NCBI RefSeq assembly: GCF_003063355.1
Contig: NZ_NESH01000001.1
Span: 620,001 to 684,000 of the forward strand
Direction of reading: 5' to 3'
Length of the DNA: 64,000 nucleotides
Source: Limnohabitans sp. Bal53
Lineage (GTDB): Bacteria; Pseudomonadota; Gammaproteobacteria; Burkholderiales; Burkholderiaceae_C
Shown here: positions 1 through 8,820 of the stretch, in pieces
Numbering within the stretch: position 1 is the first letter of the stretch
How the letters are laid out: the number at the start of each line of letters is the position of its first letter
The notes under the pieces: generated by a model
The model's database searches: none
What the model saw: only the letters and a program-made list of their open reading frames with translations
What the model was told of the DNA's origin: nothing
Position numbers and translations under genes: made by a program

Positions 1-59
1 TGACTCAGCCAACTCAGGGCGAGCGTCAAACTCAGCTTCATGGACACAACGGCGTTCAT
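1..59 (-). CDS. murF: UDP-MurNAc-tripeptide--D-Ala-D-Ala ligase, N-terminus only
   Basis: The window edge cuts this gene after about 19 codons. The visible N-terminus (MNAVVSMKLSLTLALSWLS) resembles the start of MurF, which adds D-Ala-D-Ala to the UDP-MurNAc-tripeptide in the cytoplasm. The ATG at 59 overlaps the murE stop as ATGA, which suggests translational coupling. The identity rests mainly on position: murF normally follows murE in the dcw cluster. An in-frame ATG at codon 7 is a possible alternative start. Confidence 0.75.
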   Translation of the reverse strand, partial: MNAVVSMKLSLTLALSWLS

Positions 60-1588
60 GCGCTCACCTCCTGGCCCTGAGCAGCGCGTTGCTGCAAAGC
101 GGCGCGGGCTTGCGCTACATCCGAAAACGGGTGGCGCACGCCCATGATCTCTTGCTCGCTCTCGTGGCCTTTGCCTGCCACCAGCACCACGTCTTGCGCG
201 GCAGCCTGGGCCACCGCTTCGGCAATGGCCTGTGCACGGTCGAGTTGAATACGGGCCGATGGTGGGCGGCTCAAACCTTGGACCATCGCGGCCACAATCG
301 CCTCGGGCGATTCGGTGCGGGGGTTGTCGCTGGTCAACACCACTTGGTCGGCACCCGCTTCGGCGGCTGCAGCCATCAAGGCCCGCTTGCTGGCATCGCG
401 GTCACCACCACAGCCCAGCACACACCACAGTCGACCACCCCGCAGCGCGGCATGTGAACGCAATGCAGCCAGCGCCTGGGTGATGGCGTCGGGCGTGTGC
501 GCATAGTCCACGACCACCAGCGGGCTTGTCACGTCCAGTCGATCCTCCGACAGATCCAAGGCCACGCGCTCCATGCGGCCAGGCACTGCCGTCAGCTGCG
601 CACAGGCCTGCACCGCTTGCGCCAAATCAAAACCCAGAGCGCGCAAGCTGCCGATCACGCCCAGCAGGTTGTCCATGTTGTAGTCGCCCATCAAACCCGT
701 GTGCAGGGTCTGAATGGTCTGACCTTCGATCACCTCAAAAGCCAAACCCTGTCCACTGGACAAGGCGCGCGCTTGCAAACGGGCAGGGCCGCGCCGTGAG
801 CAAGTCCAGACGTCGAGCGGTCCGCCTTGCAACTGCTGGGCCAACAAAGCGCCTTGGGCATCGTCGATGTTGATGACGGCCGACTGCAAACCGGGCCAAG
901 CAAACAAAGCCGCCTTGGCCGACCAATAGCTGGTCATGTCGCCGTGGTAGTCCAGATGGTCCTGGGTGAAGTTGGTGAACACCGCCACGCGAATACGGGT
1001 GCCATCCAGACGGTGCTCGGCCAATCCGATGGAAGAAGCCTCTATCGCGCAGTGCGTCACGCCGTCCTGCGCGAACTGCCAGAACTGACGCTGCAGCAGC
1101 ACAGGGTCGGGCGTGGTCATGCCGGTGCTGACCAGATCAGGCAGGCGCCCCACGCCCAAGGTGCCCACCAGCCCGCAGGCTTGTTGCAACACGGGTGAAG
1201 ACAGCGCCTGCGCCAGCCACCAGGCCGTCGATGTTTTGCCGTTGGTGCCTGTGACCGCCAACACCTGCAAAGCGTGGCTGGGGTGTTCGTAGTAGGCATC
1301 GGCCACCCAAGCGGTTTGAGGCTTGAGGCTGGGCATACAAGCCATGGCCTCTGGGTCGGGACTCTGCAACGCATTGAGCCAAGGCGCGTGTCCAGCCTCT
1401 TCCATCAGGCAGGCGCTGGCGCCTTGCGCCAAGGCCTGCGCCAGGTACCGCCGCCCATCGCTGGCCGCTCCTGGCCAGGCAATGAAACCGTCACCCGGCT
1501 GCACCAAGCGGCTGTCGGTGCGCAGCTCGCCCGTCACGCGGGTGCGCAACCAGCGGGCTGCTTCCTGAGCGCTGTGCAGGGTGCGCAT
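56..1588 (-). CDS. murE: UDP-MurNAc-L-Ala-D-Glu:meso-diaminopimelate ligase
   Basis: This is the cytoplasmic Mur ligase that adds meso-diaminopimelate to UDP-MurNAc-L-Ala-D-Glu using ATP. The protein has 510 residues, normal for the family. The ATP-binding motif GTNGKTS is at about 114-120. The DNPR motif at about 421-424 is the signature of diaminopimelate-adding rather than lysine-adding MurE. A GKGHE motif near residue 472 is also typical. The start ATG overlaps the ftsI stop by one base (TGATG), and the stop overlaps the murF start, so ftsI-murE-murF are probably translated from one message. Confidence 0.97.
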   Translation of the reverse strand: MRTLHSAQEAARWLRTRVTGELRTDSRLVQPGDGFIAWPGAASDGRRYLAQALAQGASACLMEEAGHAPWLNALQSPDPEAMACMPSLKPQTAWVADAYYEHPSHALQVLAVTGTNGKTSTAWWLAQALSSPVLQQACGLVGTLGVGRLPDLVSTGMTTPDPVLLQRQFWQFAQDGVTHCAIEASSIGLAEHRLDGTRIRVAVFTNFTQDHLDYHGDMTSYWSAKAALFAWPGLQSAVINIDDAQGALLAQQLQGGPLDVWTCSRRGPARLQARALSSGQGLAFEVIEGQTIQTLHTGLMGDYNMDNLLGVIGSLRALGFDLAQAVQACAQLTAVPGRMERVALDLSEDRLDVTSPLVVVDYAHTPDAITQALAALRSHAALRGGRLWCVLGCGGDRDASKRALMAAAAEAGADQVVLTSDNPRTESPEAIVAAMVQGLSRPPSARIQLDRAQAIAEAVAQAAAQDVVLVAGKGHESEQEIMGVRHPFSDVAQARAALQQRAAQGQEVSA

Positions 1589-3327
1589 CAGAACGACTCC
1601 TCGACCGCTTGGGCCACGATCTGGGGCTTGACCGCCATATCGGGCTGCACGCCCATCAGGCGCAGGGTTTGCTGCACCGTCTGGCTGAACACGGGCGCAG
1701 CCACGGCACCGCCGAAGTAAACGCCGTTCGAAGGTTCATCGATCATCACGGCCACCACAATTCGAGGCTGCTCTACTGGAGCGATGCCCACGAAAAAGCC
1801 ACGGTATTTCTTACTGGCGTAGCCCTTGCCCTCTTGCTTGCGGGCCGTACCCGATTTGCCCCCCACCGAATAACCCATGGTCTGGGCTTTTTGTCCGGTG
1901 CCGCCAGGCCCTGCTGCCATCTGCAGCATCTTTCGCATGGCTTTGGCATTGGCAGCGCTGATCACGCGCGTGCCCTGCACCTGTTGCTCGGCTTTCATCA
2001 TGGTGGCTGGCACGATTTCGCCGTCACGCGCAAACACGGTATAGGCGCGCGCCACTTGAAACAAACTACTCGACACGCCGTAGCCGTAGCTCATGGTCGC
2101 CTGTTCTACAGGGCGCCACGATTTGTAGGGCCGCAAACGGCCACTGACCACGCCGGGAAAGGGCAAGGCCGGTTTTTGCCCAAAACCCAACTCGGTGAAC
2201 ATCTCCCACATCTCGCGGGACTCCATTTGCATGGCGATCTTCACGGTGCCGACGTTGCTGGACTTCTGGATCACCTCGTTGACGCTCAGCATGCCGTAGG
2301 GGTGCACATCACTGATGGTCGAGCCGGTGATGTTGATGCGCCCCGGGGCGGTCTGGATCATCGTCTCGGGCTTGACCAAGCCCTGCTCCAGGGCCAGGGC
2401 CACAGTGAAGGGCTTCATGGTCGAGCCTGGCTCGAAGCTGTCGGTCAAGGCACGGTTGCGCAATTGCTCACCGCTGAGGTTGACGCGCCGCGATGGCGAA
2501 TAGCTGGGGTAATTGGCCAGCGCCAGAATTTCGCCGGTCTGCGCATCCAGCACCACCACACTGCCCGCCTTGGCCTTGTGCTCCTTGACCGCATCGCGCA
2601 GGGTCTGGTAGGCATAAAACTGCACCTTGCTGTCAATGCTCAGCTGCAGGTCCTGCCCGTCGACTGGGTGCACGGTTTCTCCCACAGCTTCCACCACGCG
2701 GCCCAGTCGGTCCTTGATCACACGGCGCGAACCGGCCTGGCCCGCCAGCTGCTTTTGAAAAATCAGCTCCACACCCTCTTGGCCCTTGTCTTCCACATTG
2801 GTGAAGCCCACGATGTGTGCAGCCGCCTCCCCCTCGGGGTACAAGCGTTTGTATTCCTTGATGTCGTAGACACCCTTGATGCCCAGCGCCCGAATGTCCT
2901 TGACCACAGGCTCATCCATCTGACGGCGCAGCCAGACAAAGGTTTTTTCCTCGTCCTTGAGCTTGTATTCCAGCTCGGCGGGTGTCATCTCCAACAACCG
3001 GGCCAATTGCCGCAGCTTGACCGGGTCGCGCTCCACATCTTCTGGATTGGCCCAAATGCTCGGCGCCGGCACGCTGGAGGCCAGCAAGACCCCGTTGCGG
3101 TCAAGGACGCGGCCGCGGTTGGCGGGCAACTCCAAAGTGCGTGCAAAGCGCACCTCGCCTTGGCGAATAAAAAAGTCGTTGTCAATCACCTGCACATGGG
3201 CCGCACGACCCACCAGGCCCAGAAAACCCAGCGCCATGGCGGCCACGATCAGTTTGCTGCGCCAGACAGGGGTCTTACTGGCCAGCAAAGGGCTGGACGT
3301 CAATTGGACGCTGCGGCTGCGACTCAC
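1588..3327 (-). CDS. ftsI: Septal peptidoglycan transpeptidase, PBP3
   Basis: Division-specific class B penicillin-binding protein that cross-links septal peptidoglycan in the periplasm. It has 579 residues. A short cytoplasmic tail is followed by one transmembrane segment at about 25-45, the dimerisation region, then the transpeptidase domain. All three penicillin-binding motifs are present: STMK at 302-305 (catalytic Ser), SSN at 356-358 and KSGT at 491-494. The start is GTG, overlapping the ftsL stop as GTGA, so the gene is probably coupled to ftsL. Confidence 0.97.
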   Translation of the reverse strand: MSRSRSVQLTSSPLLASKTPVWRSKLIVAAMALGFLGLVGRAAHVQVIDNDFFIRQGEVRFARTLELPANRGRVLDRNGVLLASSVPAPSIWANPEDVERDPVKLRQLARLLEMTPAELEYKLKDEEKTFVWLRRQMDEPVVKDIRALGIKGVYDIKEYKRLYPEGEAAAHIVGFTNVEDKGQEGVELIFQKQLAGQAGSRRVIKDRLGRVVEAVGETVHPVDGQDLQLSIDSKVQFYAYQTLRDAVKEHKAKAGSVVVLDAQTGEILALANYPSYSPSRRVNLSGEQLRNRALTDSFEPGSTMKPFTVALALEQGLVKPETMIQTAPGRINITGSTISDVHPYGMLSVNEVIQKSSNVGTVKIAMQMESREMWEMFTELGFGQKPALPFPGVVSGRLRPYKSWRPVEQATMSYGYGVSSSLFQVARAYTVFARDGEIVPATMMKAEQQVQGTRVISAANAKAMRKMLQMAAGPGGTGQKAQTMGYSVGGKSGTARKQEGKGYASKKYRGFFVGIAPVEQPRIVVAVMIDEPSNGVYFGGAVAAPVFSQTVQQTLRLMGVQPDMAVKPQIVAQAVEESF

Positions 3328-3635
3328 TGGGCAACTCCCGCAGCAGGCGTGGGCACTGCGCCAACGGAGGCACCCTGCGCATTGACGTACTGGGTAATGG
3401 CAGGAGATGCCGTGCGCATGTTCAATTGCTGACGGGCAATTTTCTCCACCCGCAAAGGCGTGGCTTGTGCGCGACGCTCCACTTCCAGGCGATCAAGGTC
3501 CACCTCGATGCGTTTGGTCTCTTTGCGGGCCGTCTCCAACCCCATGAACAAGCGGCGCGATTCGTAGTGGCTGTGCACCAGCCACAAGGCACTTGCCACG
3601 GTGGCCACCAGCAAGAGCAGGCTAACGCGGGTCAT
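3324..3635 (-). CDS. ftsL: Cell division protein FtsL
   Basis: Small bitopic divisome protein of 103 residues that forms the FtsQLB complex. It shows a hydrophobic segment at about residues 4-22 followed by a periplasmic stretch rich in Arg, Glu and Leu that looks like a coiled coil (about 25-70). FtsL is poorly conserved in sequence, so the call depends on size, topology and position between rsmH and ftsI. Its ATG overlaps the rsmH stop by four bases, and its stop overlaps the ftsI start. Confidence 0.9.
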   Translation of the reverse strand: MTRVSLLLLVATVASALWLVHSHYESRRLFMGLETARKETKRIEVDLDRLEVERRAQATPLRVEKIARQQLNMRTASPAITQYVNAQGASVGAVPTPAAGVAQ

Positions 3636-4561
3636 GCGGGGACCTCGGTGCGCTCGGCCATGCGCATGATGGCGCTGCGCGAGCGGGGGTTGCCGCGCAC
3701 CTCTGTCTCGCTGGGTCGCACACGGCCGTGGGTCTTCAGGCGCATCTTGACCGGCTCAGCAAATGGCACGCGCCGATCCACCACCTCTTTGGAGTGCTTG
3801 GCCATGAACTGTTTGACGATGCGGTCTTCGAGCGAGTGGAAGCTGATGACCACCAATCGACCACCTGGCGCCAACACCCGCAAGCTGCCCTCTAGCGCCT
3901 GTTCGAGCTCTTCAAGTTCGGCATTGATGAAAATCCGAAAAGCCTGAAATGTCCGCGTTGCAGGGTTCTGGCCCGGCTCGCGGGTTTTGACCGTGTCAGC
4001 CACGAGCTGGGCCAAATCGGAGGTGCTTGAAATTGGGCCCCGTTCCTGTCGGCGAGCCACAAGCGCCTTTGCAATCTGAAAAGCAAACCGTTCTTCGCCA
4101 TAGTCACGTATCACCTCCGTGATTTGATCCACCTCTGCGGTGGCCAGCCAGTCGGCCACACTCTGTCCGCGCGTGGTGTCCATGCGCATGTCTAGAGGGC
4201 CTTCAAAACGAAAAGAAAAACCCCTTTCGGGGCTGTCGATTTGGGGAGAGCTGATGCCCAAGTCCATCAAAACACCATCGACACTGCCTGCAGGCAGTTC
4301 ACCGAGGTGCGAAAAGCCCTCGTGTCGGATAGCAAAACGGGTGTCCTCGATGCGCGCGGCCTCTGCAATCGCCTCAAGGTCCTTGTCAAAGGCCAGCAGT
4401 CGGCCCTGCGCCGACAAACGGGAAAGAATCAGGCGCGAATGGCCGCCTCGGCCAAATGTGGCGTCCACATAAGCACCGTCGGCTCCAGCCGAAGCCTCGA
4501 GCAGCTCGTCTACGGCTTCGTTCAAAAGCACGGTGGTGTGGGTCAGCGCGTTGTCGGTCAT
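3632..4561 (-). CDS. rsmH: 16S rRNA m4C1402 methyltransferase
   Basis: Also called MraW. This SAM-dependent enzyme N4-methylates C1402 of 16S rRNA. It has 309 residues, as expected. The SAM-binding motif [11 protein letters not shown] lies at about 32-42, and the family sequence [13 protein letters not shown] is seen in the C-terminal third. The gene follows mraZ with a gap of 5 bases and overlaps ftsL by 4, the standard start of the dcw operon. Confidence 0.97.
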   Translation of the reverse strand: MTDNALTHTTVLLNEAVDELLEASAGADGAYVDATFGRGGHSRLILSRLSAQGRLLAFDKDLEAIAEAARIEDTRFAIRHEGFSHLGELPAGSVDGVLMDLGISSPQIDSPERGFSFRFEGPLDMRMDTTRGQSVADWLATAEVDQITEVIRDYGEERFAFQIAKALVARRQERGPISSTSDLAQLVADTVKTREPGQNPATRTFQAFRIFINAELEELEQALEGSLRVLAPGGRLVVISFHSLEDRIVKQFMAKHSKEVVDRRVPFAEPVKMRLKTHGRVRPSETEVRGNPRSRSAIMRMAERTEVPA

Positions 4562-4566
4562 GGTGC

Positions 4567-4995
4567 TCAGAAAGAAAAGTCTTTGAACACATCAGGCATT
4601 TCGCCTTGCATGGCCTGTGCCTCTTGCGCGTCATAGGTGGCTTTGTCCCACAACTCAAAGTGGTTGCCCATGCCAAGCAGCATGGTGTCTTTGGCAATAC
4701 CGGCGGCCTGGCGCAACTCAGGCGAGATCAGCACACGGCCTGTGCCATCCATCTCCACGTCCATCGCATTGCCCAAAAAGATGCGCTTCCACCACTGGGC
4801 AGACATGGGCAACTCGGCGATACGCTCACGGAACTTTTCCCACTCGGGGCGGGGGAACACCATCAGGCAGCCATGCGGGTGTTTGGTGATCGTCAGCTGG
4901 CCCAGCGCCGTGGCGCTCAAGACGTCACGGTGCCGGGTCGGCACAGACAGCCGCCCCTTGGCATCCAGACTCAGCGATGAAGCCCCTTGAAACAC
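4567..4995 (-). CDS. mraZ: Transcriptional regulator MraZ
   Basis: First gene of the dcw cluster. MraZ is a ring-forming DNA-binding protein with two SpoVT/AbrB-like domains that represses its own operon in E. coli. The start is chosen at a GTG at 4995, giving 142 residues beginning [19 protein letters not shown]. This matches the usual betaproteobacterial N-terminus and has an AAGGG ribosome site about 9 bases upstream. The reading frame stays open to an ATG at 5046, but that would add 17 residues unlike the family. The DAKGRL motif typical of MraZ is near residue 11. Confidence 0.93.
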   Translation of the reverse strand: MFQGASSLSLDAKGRLSVPTRHRDVLSATALGQLTITKHPHGCLMVFPRPEWEKFRERIAELPMSAQWWKRIFLGNAMDVEMDGTGRVLISPELRQAAGIAKDTMLLGMGNHFELWDKATYDAQEAQAMQGEMPDVFKDFSF

Positions 4996-5033
4996 GACGA
5001 AGACCCTTTGGTGATGAAAAAGCACGTCAGTGG

Positions 5034-5066
5034 CACCAAATCCCACTTAATTGCACTTTTTTGCAC
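5034..5066 (-). promoter_or_regulatory. Putative MraZ operator: four AGTG-type repeats at 10-bp spacing
   Basis: CAC triplets on the plus strand begin at 5034, 5044, 5054 and 5064. Read on the coding (minus) strand they are AGTGC, AGTGC, AGTGG and GGTGC at exact 10-bp spacing. MraZ binds short direct repeats containing GTG spaced by about one helical turn in other bacteria. The array lies about 40-70 bases upstream of the chosen mraZ GTG. The surrounding 5050-5260 stretch is AT-rich and probably holds the dcw promoter, but I cannot fix a -10/-35 pair. Confidence 0.6.
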
Positions 5067-5278
5067 TGTATCAGGAATTAGGGGCGTGATCATGGGTCTA
5101 GATCGATTTTTTTCAATGAAATCAAAGGCTTAGCACGCATTTTAAATCTCGAAAGAACTTGATTTTCGTTCTAAATTAAACACTTACGCGTCACACTGCA
5201 AGTAACATCTCAGGTAACAATAAAGGCAGAAAATTTAAAATCATTAAAGTCGAAACAACAACCGTGCCCGGTCAAACA

Positions 5279-5316
5279 CCCATAAAAAAACCCCTTTGCA
5301 GGGGTTTTTTTATGGG
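5279..5316 (-). terminator. Intrinsic terminator after dksA
   Basis: Perfect 16-bp inverted repeat (5279-5294 with 5301-5316) with a 6-base loop. It has a GGGG/CCCC core flanked by runs of seven A and seven T, so it can work in either direction. It lies 22 bases past the dksA stop and separates dksA from the dcw operon, both on the minus strand. Confidence 0.9.
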
Positions 5317-5337
5317 TTGGCATCGGTACCGCTGTAC

Positions 5338-6369
5338 TCAGTCGCCGAACATCTTTTGTTTGAGTTCACGCCGCTGCTGGGCTTCCAGCGACAAAGTGGC
5401 TGTGGGGCGTGCCAACAAGCGGCCCACACCAATGGCCTCCCCGGTTTCGTCGCAGAACCCATAATCGCCCGCATCGATGCGTTGGATGGATTGCTCGATC
5501 TTCTTGAGCAGCTTGCGTTCGCGGTCGCGGGTGCGCAACTCCAGTGCATGCTCTTCTTCGATGGTGGCGCGGTCTGCTGGATCGGGCACCACCACGGTGT
5601 CTTCGCGCAGGTGCTCGGTCGTCTGGCCGGCACTGGCCAAAATGTCTTGTTTGAGGTGGGTCAGCTTCAGGCGGAAATACGCCATTTGCTTGTCGTTCAT
5701 GTACTCATCGTCAGACATGGCGAGGATCTCGGCGTCCGACAGCTCTTCGACTTTTTTGGTCTTCCAGTTGTTGGCCAGCTTGGGGTCCTTCTTGATCGGC
5801 GCAAAAGGCACCGAGACAGGTGCAGGTGCGGCACTGGGCAAGAAACTGGACTTGGCTGCCGTGGACGCCACGGCGGGCGGCAAGGAAGGCACGGTGATCT
5901 GGGCCAAGCGGGCCGAAGGCCGTGTGGCGCGAACCAGCTGCTCGGGAGCAGGTGTGGTGCTGGCGGGGTTCGATTCGACGGGAGATGGGACTGATTCCAC
6001 TTTGGTAACGCTCATGTTTTTCGCTGGGGGTGTCTGGGCTGGCGGGGCAGCCGTTGCAGCCTTGGGTGCAGCAGACGTTCGGGAAGGGCTGGCTTTGGGA
6101 GCCGGTTTGGATGCAGCCGCAGACACCGCGGCAGTTTTGGCTGGCACTGCCTTGGCAGGCGCAGCCGGTTTGGATGCAGCCGCAGACACCGCGGCAGTTT
6201 TGGCTGGCACTGCCTTGGCAGGCGCAGCCGGTTTCGAAATGGGCTTGGTCTTGGCAACAGGTTTGACGGCCGCTTTGACGGTCGAAACTTTGGCCTTGGC
6301 AGCTGGCGCAGTGGTTTTAGGGGCCACTGCAGATTTGCCAAGGGGCTTTGTTTTGTTCGGGGTCTTCAC
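5338..6369 (-). CDS. dksA: DksA-type RNA polymerase-binding factor with long Ala/Lys/Pro N-terminal extension
   Basis: DksA binds the RNA polymerase secondary channel and works with ppGpp. The protein has 343 residues, far longer than E. coli DksA (151). The C-terminal ~140 residues are a clear DksA domain with the coiled-coil tip DPADRA, retaining the two Asp and the Ala needed for function. The zinc-finger region has only one cysteine (C306, in GFCDETGEAIG) instead of four, so a normal Cys4 site cannot form. Residues 1-200 are low-complexity Ala/Lys/Pro and include a perfect 21-residue tandem duplication. An AGGAG ribosome site precedes the ATG. Confidence 0.9.
   Translation of the reverse strand: MKTPNKTKPLGKSAVAPKTTAPAAKAKVSTVKAAVKPVAKTKPISKPAAPAKAVPAKTAAVSAAASKPAAPAKAVPAKTAAVSAAASKPAPKASPSRTSAAPKAATAAPPAQTPPAKNMSVTKVESVPSPVESNPASTTPAPEQLVRATRPSARLAQITVPSLPPAVASTAAKSSFLPSAAPAPVSVPFAPIKKDPKLANNWKTKKVEELSDAEILAMSDDEYMNDKQMAYFRLKLTHLKQDILASAGQTTEHLREDTVVVPDPADRATIEEEHALELRTRDRERKLLKKIEQSIQRIDAGDYGFCDETGEAIGVGRLLARPTATLSLEAQQRRELKQKMFGD
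6101..6234. repeat. Perfect 63-bp tandem duplication inside dksA
   Basis: Units 6101-6163 and 6164-6226 are identical, followed by 8 bases of a third unit (6227-6234). The repeat is in frame and encodes 21 residues rich in Ala, Lys, Pro and Val in the N-terminal extension. Perfect identity suggests a recent duplication or ongoing slippage. Confidence 0.95.
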
Positions 6370-6617
6370 GTCTTGTCTCCTAGCCGTGTCAAAGGGCAGA
6401 CTCCTGACCGTCTGTCCCTGCGCAGCCGACCCGAAACCTGTTCATGTGCTTTTCAAACCCTTGTTATAGACCTTGTGGGGTTCGCCAGCTTCGCCCAAAA
6501 GGCGTTGCTGTCGGCGGGCGATTGTAGCGACTAGAACGGTCAAAATTTGCCCGGAGGTGGATTAAAAGCCAGAACATCCCCAAAGCATCGCCCCGCTGCG
6601 GCCCCGTGTGTGCGCCC

Positions 6618-7709
6618 TCACACCAGGGATTGCTCCAAGCCTTGCAACAGAATGTCTTTGGGCAAATCAATGCCAATGAAAACCATCTTGCTCATTTTGG
6701 TCTCGCCATCGGCCCACATGGGGCCCAAATCGCTGCCCATGAGCTGGTGCACGCCCTGAAAAATTACCTTGCGTTCGGTGCCACGCATGTTCAAGACGCC
6801 TTTGTAGCGCAGCATGCGGGGGCCATAAATGTTGACGATGGCACCCAGAAAGTCTTCCAGCTTGGCGGGGTCAAAGGCTTTTTCCGATCGAAAAACGAAG
6901 CTTTTGACATCGTCATCGTGGTGGTGATGGTGGCCTTGCTCTTTGGCATGCGAAGGATGGTCACAGTGCTCACCATGTTCATGGTCATGCGCATGCTCAT
7001 GTTGGTGCGACGGATGATCGCAATGCTCACCGTGCACGTGGCCGTGGTCGTCGTCTTTCAGAAAGTCCGGATCGATGTCCAGTTTGGCGTTCAGGTTGAA
7101 GCCCTTGAGGTCAAACACCTCGGACAAGGCCACCTCGCCAAAGTGCACCACTTTTTGCGGTGCACGGGGGTTCATGTGTTTGAGGCGGTGCTGCAGGGCA
7201 TCGAGCTCTTGGGGGGAGACCAAGTCGGCCTTGCTGATGAAGATCTGGTCGGCAAAGCCCACCTGACGGCGCGCTTCTTGGCGGTCGTTGAGTTGCTGGG
7301 CCGCGTGCTTGGCGTCGACCAAGGTCAAGATGGAATCGAGCAAAAAGGTCTCGGCGATCTCGTCGTCCATGAAAAAGGTCTGCGCCACCGGACCAGGGTC
7401 GGCCAAGCCGGTGGTCTCGATCACGATGCGGTCAAAACTGAGCAAGCCCTTGCGGCGCTTGGCCGCCAGCAGTTGCAGGGTCACGCGCAGGTCTTCACGG
7501 ATGGTGCAGCAGATGCAGCCGTTGCTCATCTGAATGATCTGCTCATCGGTGTCCGAGACCAAGATGTCGTTGTCGATGTTTTCTTCGCCAAACTCGTTCT
7601 CGATCACGGCAATCTTTTGGCCGTGGGCCTCGGTCAGCACGCGCTTGAGCAGTGTGGTTTTGCCCGAGCCCAAAAAGCCGGTCAGGATGGTGGTGGGGAT
7701 CAGGGACAT
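6618..7709 (-). CDS. COG0523 (CobW/YjiA-type) metal-chaperone GTPase
   Basis: P-loop GTPase of the family that hands metals, often zinc, to client proteins. It has 363 residues. Walker A GFLGSGKTT is at 11-19, NEFGE at about 38-42, and the metal-binding CICC (a CxCC motif) at 65-68. A His/Asp/Glu-rich segment at about 219-267 contains the decapeptide HGEHCDHPSH twice and a run of five His, a likely metal buffer. The C-terminal CobW domain follows. It is upstream of dksA on the same strand. In some proteobacteria a zinc-independent dksA paralogue and a COG0523 gene form a zinc-starvation pair; whether that applies here is inference. Confidence 0.9.
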   Translation of the reverse strand: MSLIPTTILTGFLGSGKTTLLKRVLTEAHGQKIAVIENEFGEENIDNDILVSDTDEQIIQMSNGCICCTIREDLRVTLQLLAAKRRKGLLSFDRIVIETTGLADPGPVAQTFFMDDEIAETFLLDSILTLVDAKHAAQQLNDRQEARRQVGFADQIFISKADLVSPQELDALQHRLKHMNPRAPQKVVHFGEVALSEVFDLKGFNLNAKLDIDPDFLKDDDHGHVHGEHCDHPSHQHEHAHDHEHGEHCDHPSHAKEQGHHHHHDDDVKSFVFRSEKAFDPAKLEDFLGAIVNIYGPRMLRYKGVLNMRGTERKVIFQGVHQLMGSDLGPMWADGETKMSKMVFIGIDLPKDILLQGLEQSLV

Positions 7710-7827
7710 GGCGCGGTTCCAGTTCAGGACAAGACAACAAGATGGGGGAGTTTAGCGACGAATTCAAGCACTGAGCCAGCACACCGGGCATGGCCCCAAA
7801 CCGCCGTCGCTTGGCCCGCACGGGGCT

Positions 7828-8817
7828 TCATTTGCGTTTGGCGCGGGGGTGGGCTGCGTCGTAGGTTTTGGCCAGGTGCTGGAAATCCAGCCGCGTATAG
7901 ACCTGGGTGGTGCTGATGTTGGCGTGGCCCAGCAACTCTTGCACCGCCCGCAAGTCGCCGCTGGACTGCAACACATGGCTGGCAAAGGAATGGCGCAGCA
8001 TGTGGGGGTGCACCGGGGTGGCCAAGCCCGCCAGCAGACTGCGGCGCTTGAGGCGCTGCGCCACGCCGCGTGGCGTCAGGCGCGTGCCGTGGCGGCCGGG
8101 AAACAGCGCCAGCGCCAAAGGGGATGCGCCAGGGACAGGGTGTGTCAGCATGCCGGTCAACTGCGGCCGCACGGCCAGCCAATGTGTCAGCGCCTCGATG
8201 GCCGCACGCCCCAAAGGCACGCTGCGGCGCTTGCTGCCTTTGCCCTGCACCTGCACCTCGGTGTTTTGTAAATCAATCCAGCCGCGCCCGGCACGCGCCG
8301 CTTCGGTGCTGGCCACCACGTCCAGCCCGGTCAACTCGGCAATGCGCAGGCCACAGCCGTACAGCAGCTCCACCATGGCCGCGTCGCGGGCTTCCAGCCA
8401 AGGGTCGTCGTTGTCTTCTTCGTGCTCGGCCAGTTGCACCGCTTCGTCCACACCCAGTGCCTTGGGCAAGGGCTTGGCCACACGCGGGGCCCGCACATCG
8501 GCCACCGGGTTGAGCGGGATCAGGCCCTCGCGCCCCAGCCAGGTGTAAAACCCGCGCCAGCCCGACAAGATGAGCGCAATGCCGCGCCCGCTGCGCCCGG
8601 CACTGTGCATCTGTGCCACCCAACGGCGCACATGGCCACTTTGCACCTGCAGCAAGGGCACTTGGGACGCCGCCGCCATCTCGGTCAAACGGCTCAAATC
8701 CAACTGGTACAAGGTGCAGGTGCGTTCGGCCAAGCGCTTTTCAAAGCGCACATGGTCCAGGTAACGGGTCACCAGCGGGTCGGTAGCCGCCGCGTCCGCC
8801 ATGGCCGCGTCCGCCAC
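7828..8817 (-). CDS. xerC: Tyrosine recombinase XerC
   Basis: Site-specific recombinase that resolves chromosome dimers at dif with XerD. It has 329 residues from the GTG. An N-terminal SAM-like DNA-binding domain (about 15-100) precedes the catalytic domain with all key residues: R158, H272, R275, H298 and nucleophile Y307 (TTQVYTR). The start is ambiguous: GTG at 8817 and ATG at 8802 lie in two near-identical 15-bp copies, giving MADAA twice. The DUF484 gene lies just upstream (its stop is 8821-8823), as in many proteobacteria (dapF-DUF484-xerC). Confidence 0.93.
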   Translation of the reverse strand: MADAAMADAAATDPLVTRYLDHVRFEKRLAERTCTLYQLDLSRLTEMAAASQVPLLQVQSGHVRRWVAQMHSAGRSGRGIALILSGWRGFYTWLGREGLIPLNPVADVRAPRVAKPLPKALGVDEAVQLAEHEEDNDDPWLEARDAAMVELLYGCGLRIAELTGLDVVASTEAARAGRGWIDLQNTEVQVQGKGSKRRSVPLGRAAIEALTHWLAVRPQLTGMLTHPVPGASPLALALFPGRHGTRLTPRGVAQRLKRRSLLAGLATPVHPHMLRHSFASHVLQSSGDLRAVQELLGHANISTTQVYTRLDFQHLAKTYDAAHPRAKRK

Positions 8818-8820
8818 GGT

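Noticed and set aside
1609..3432. Long plus-strand open frame (607 codons) opposite ftsI
   Set aside because: It mirrors the third-position GC of ftsI, is His/Gln-rich without any family motif, and the opposite strand has all PBP3 motifs.
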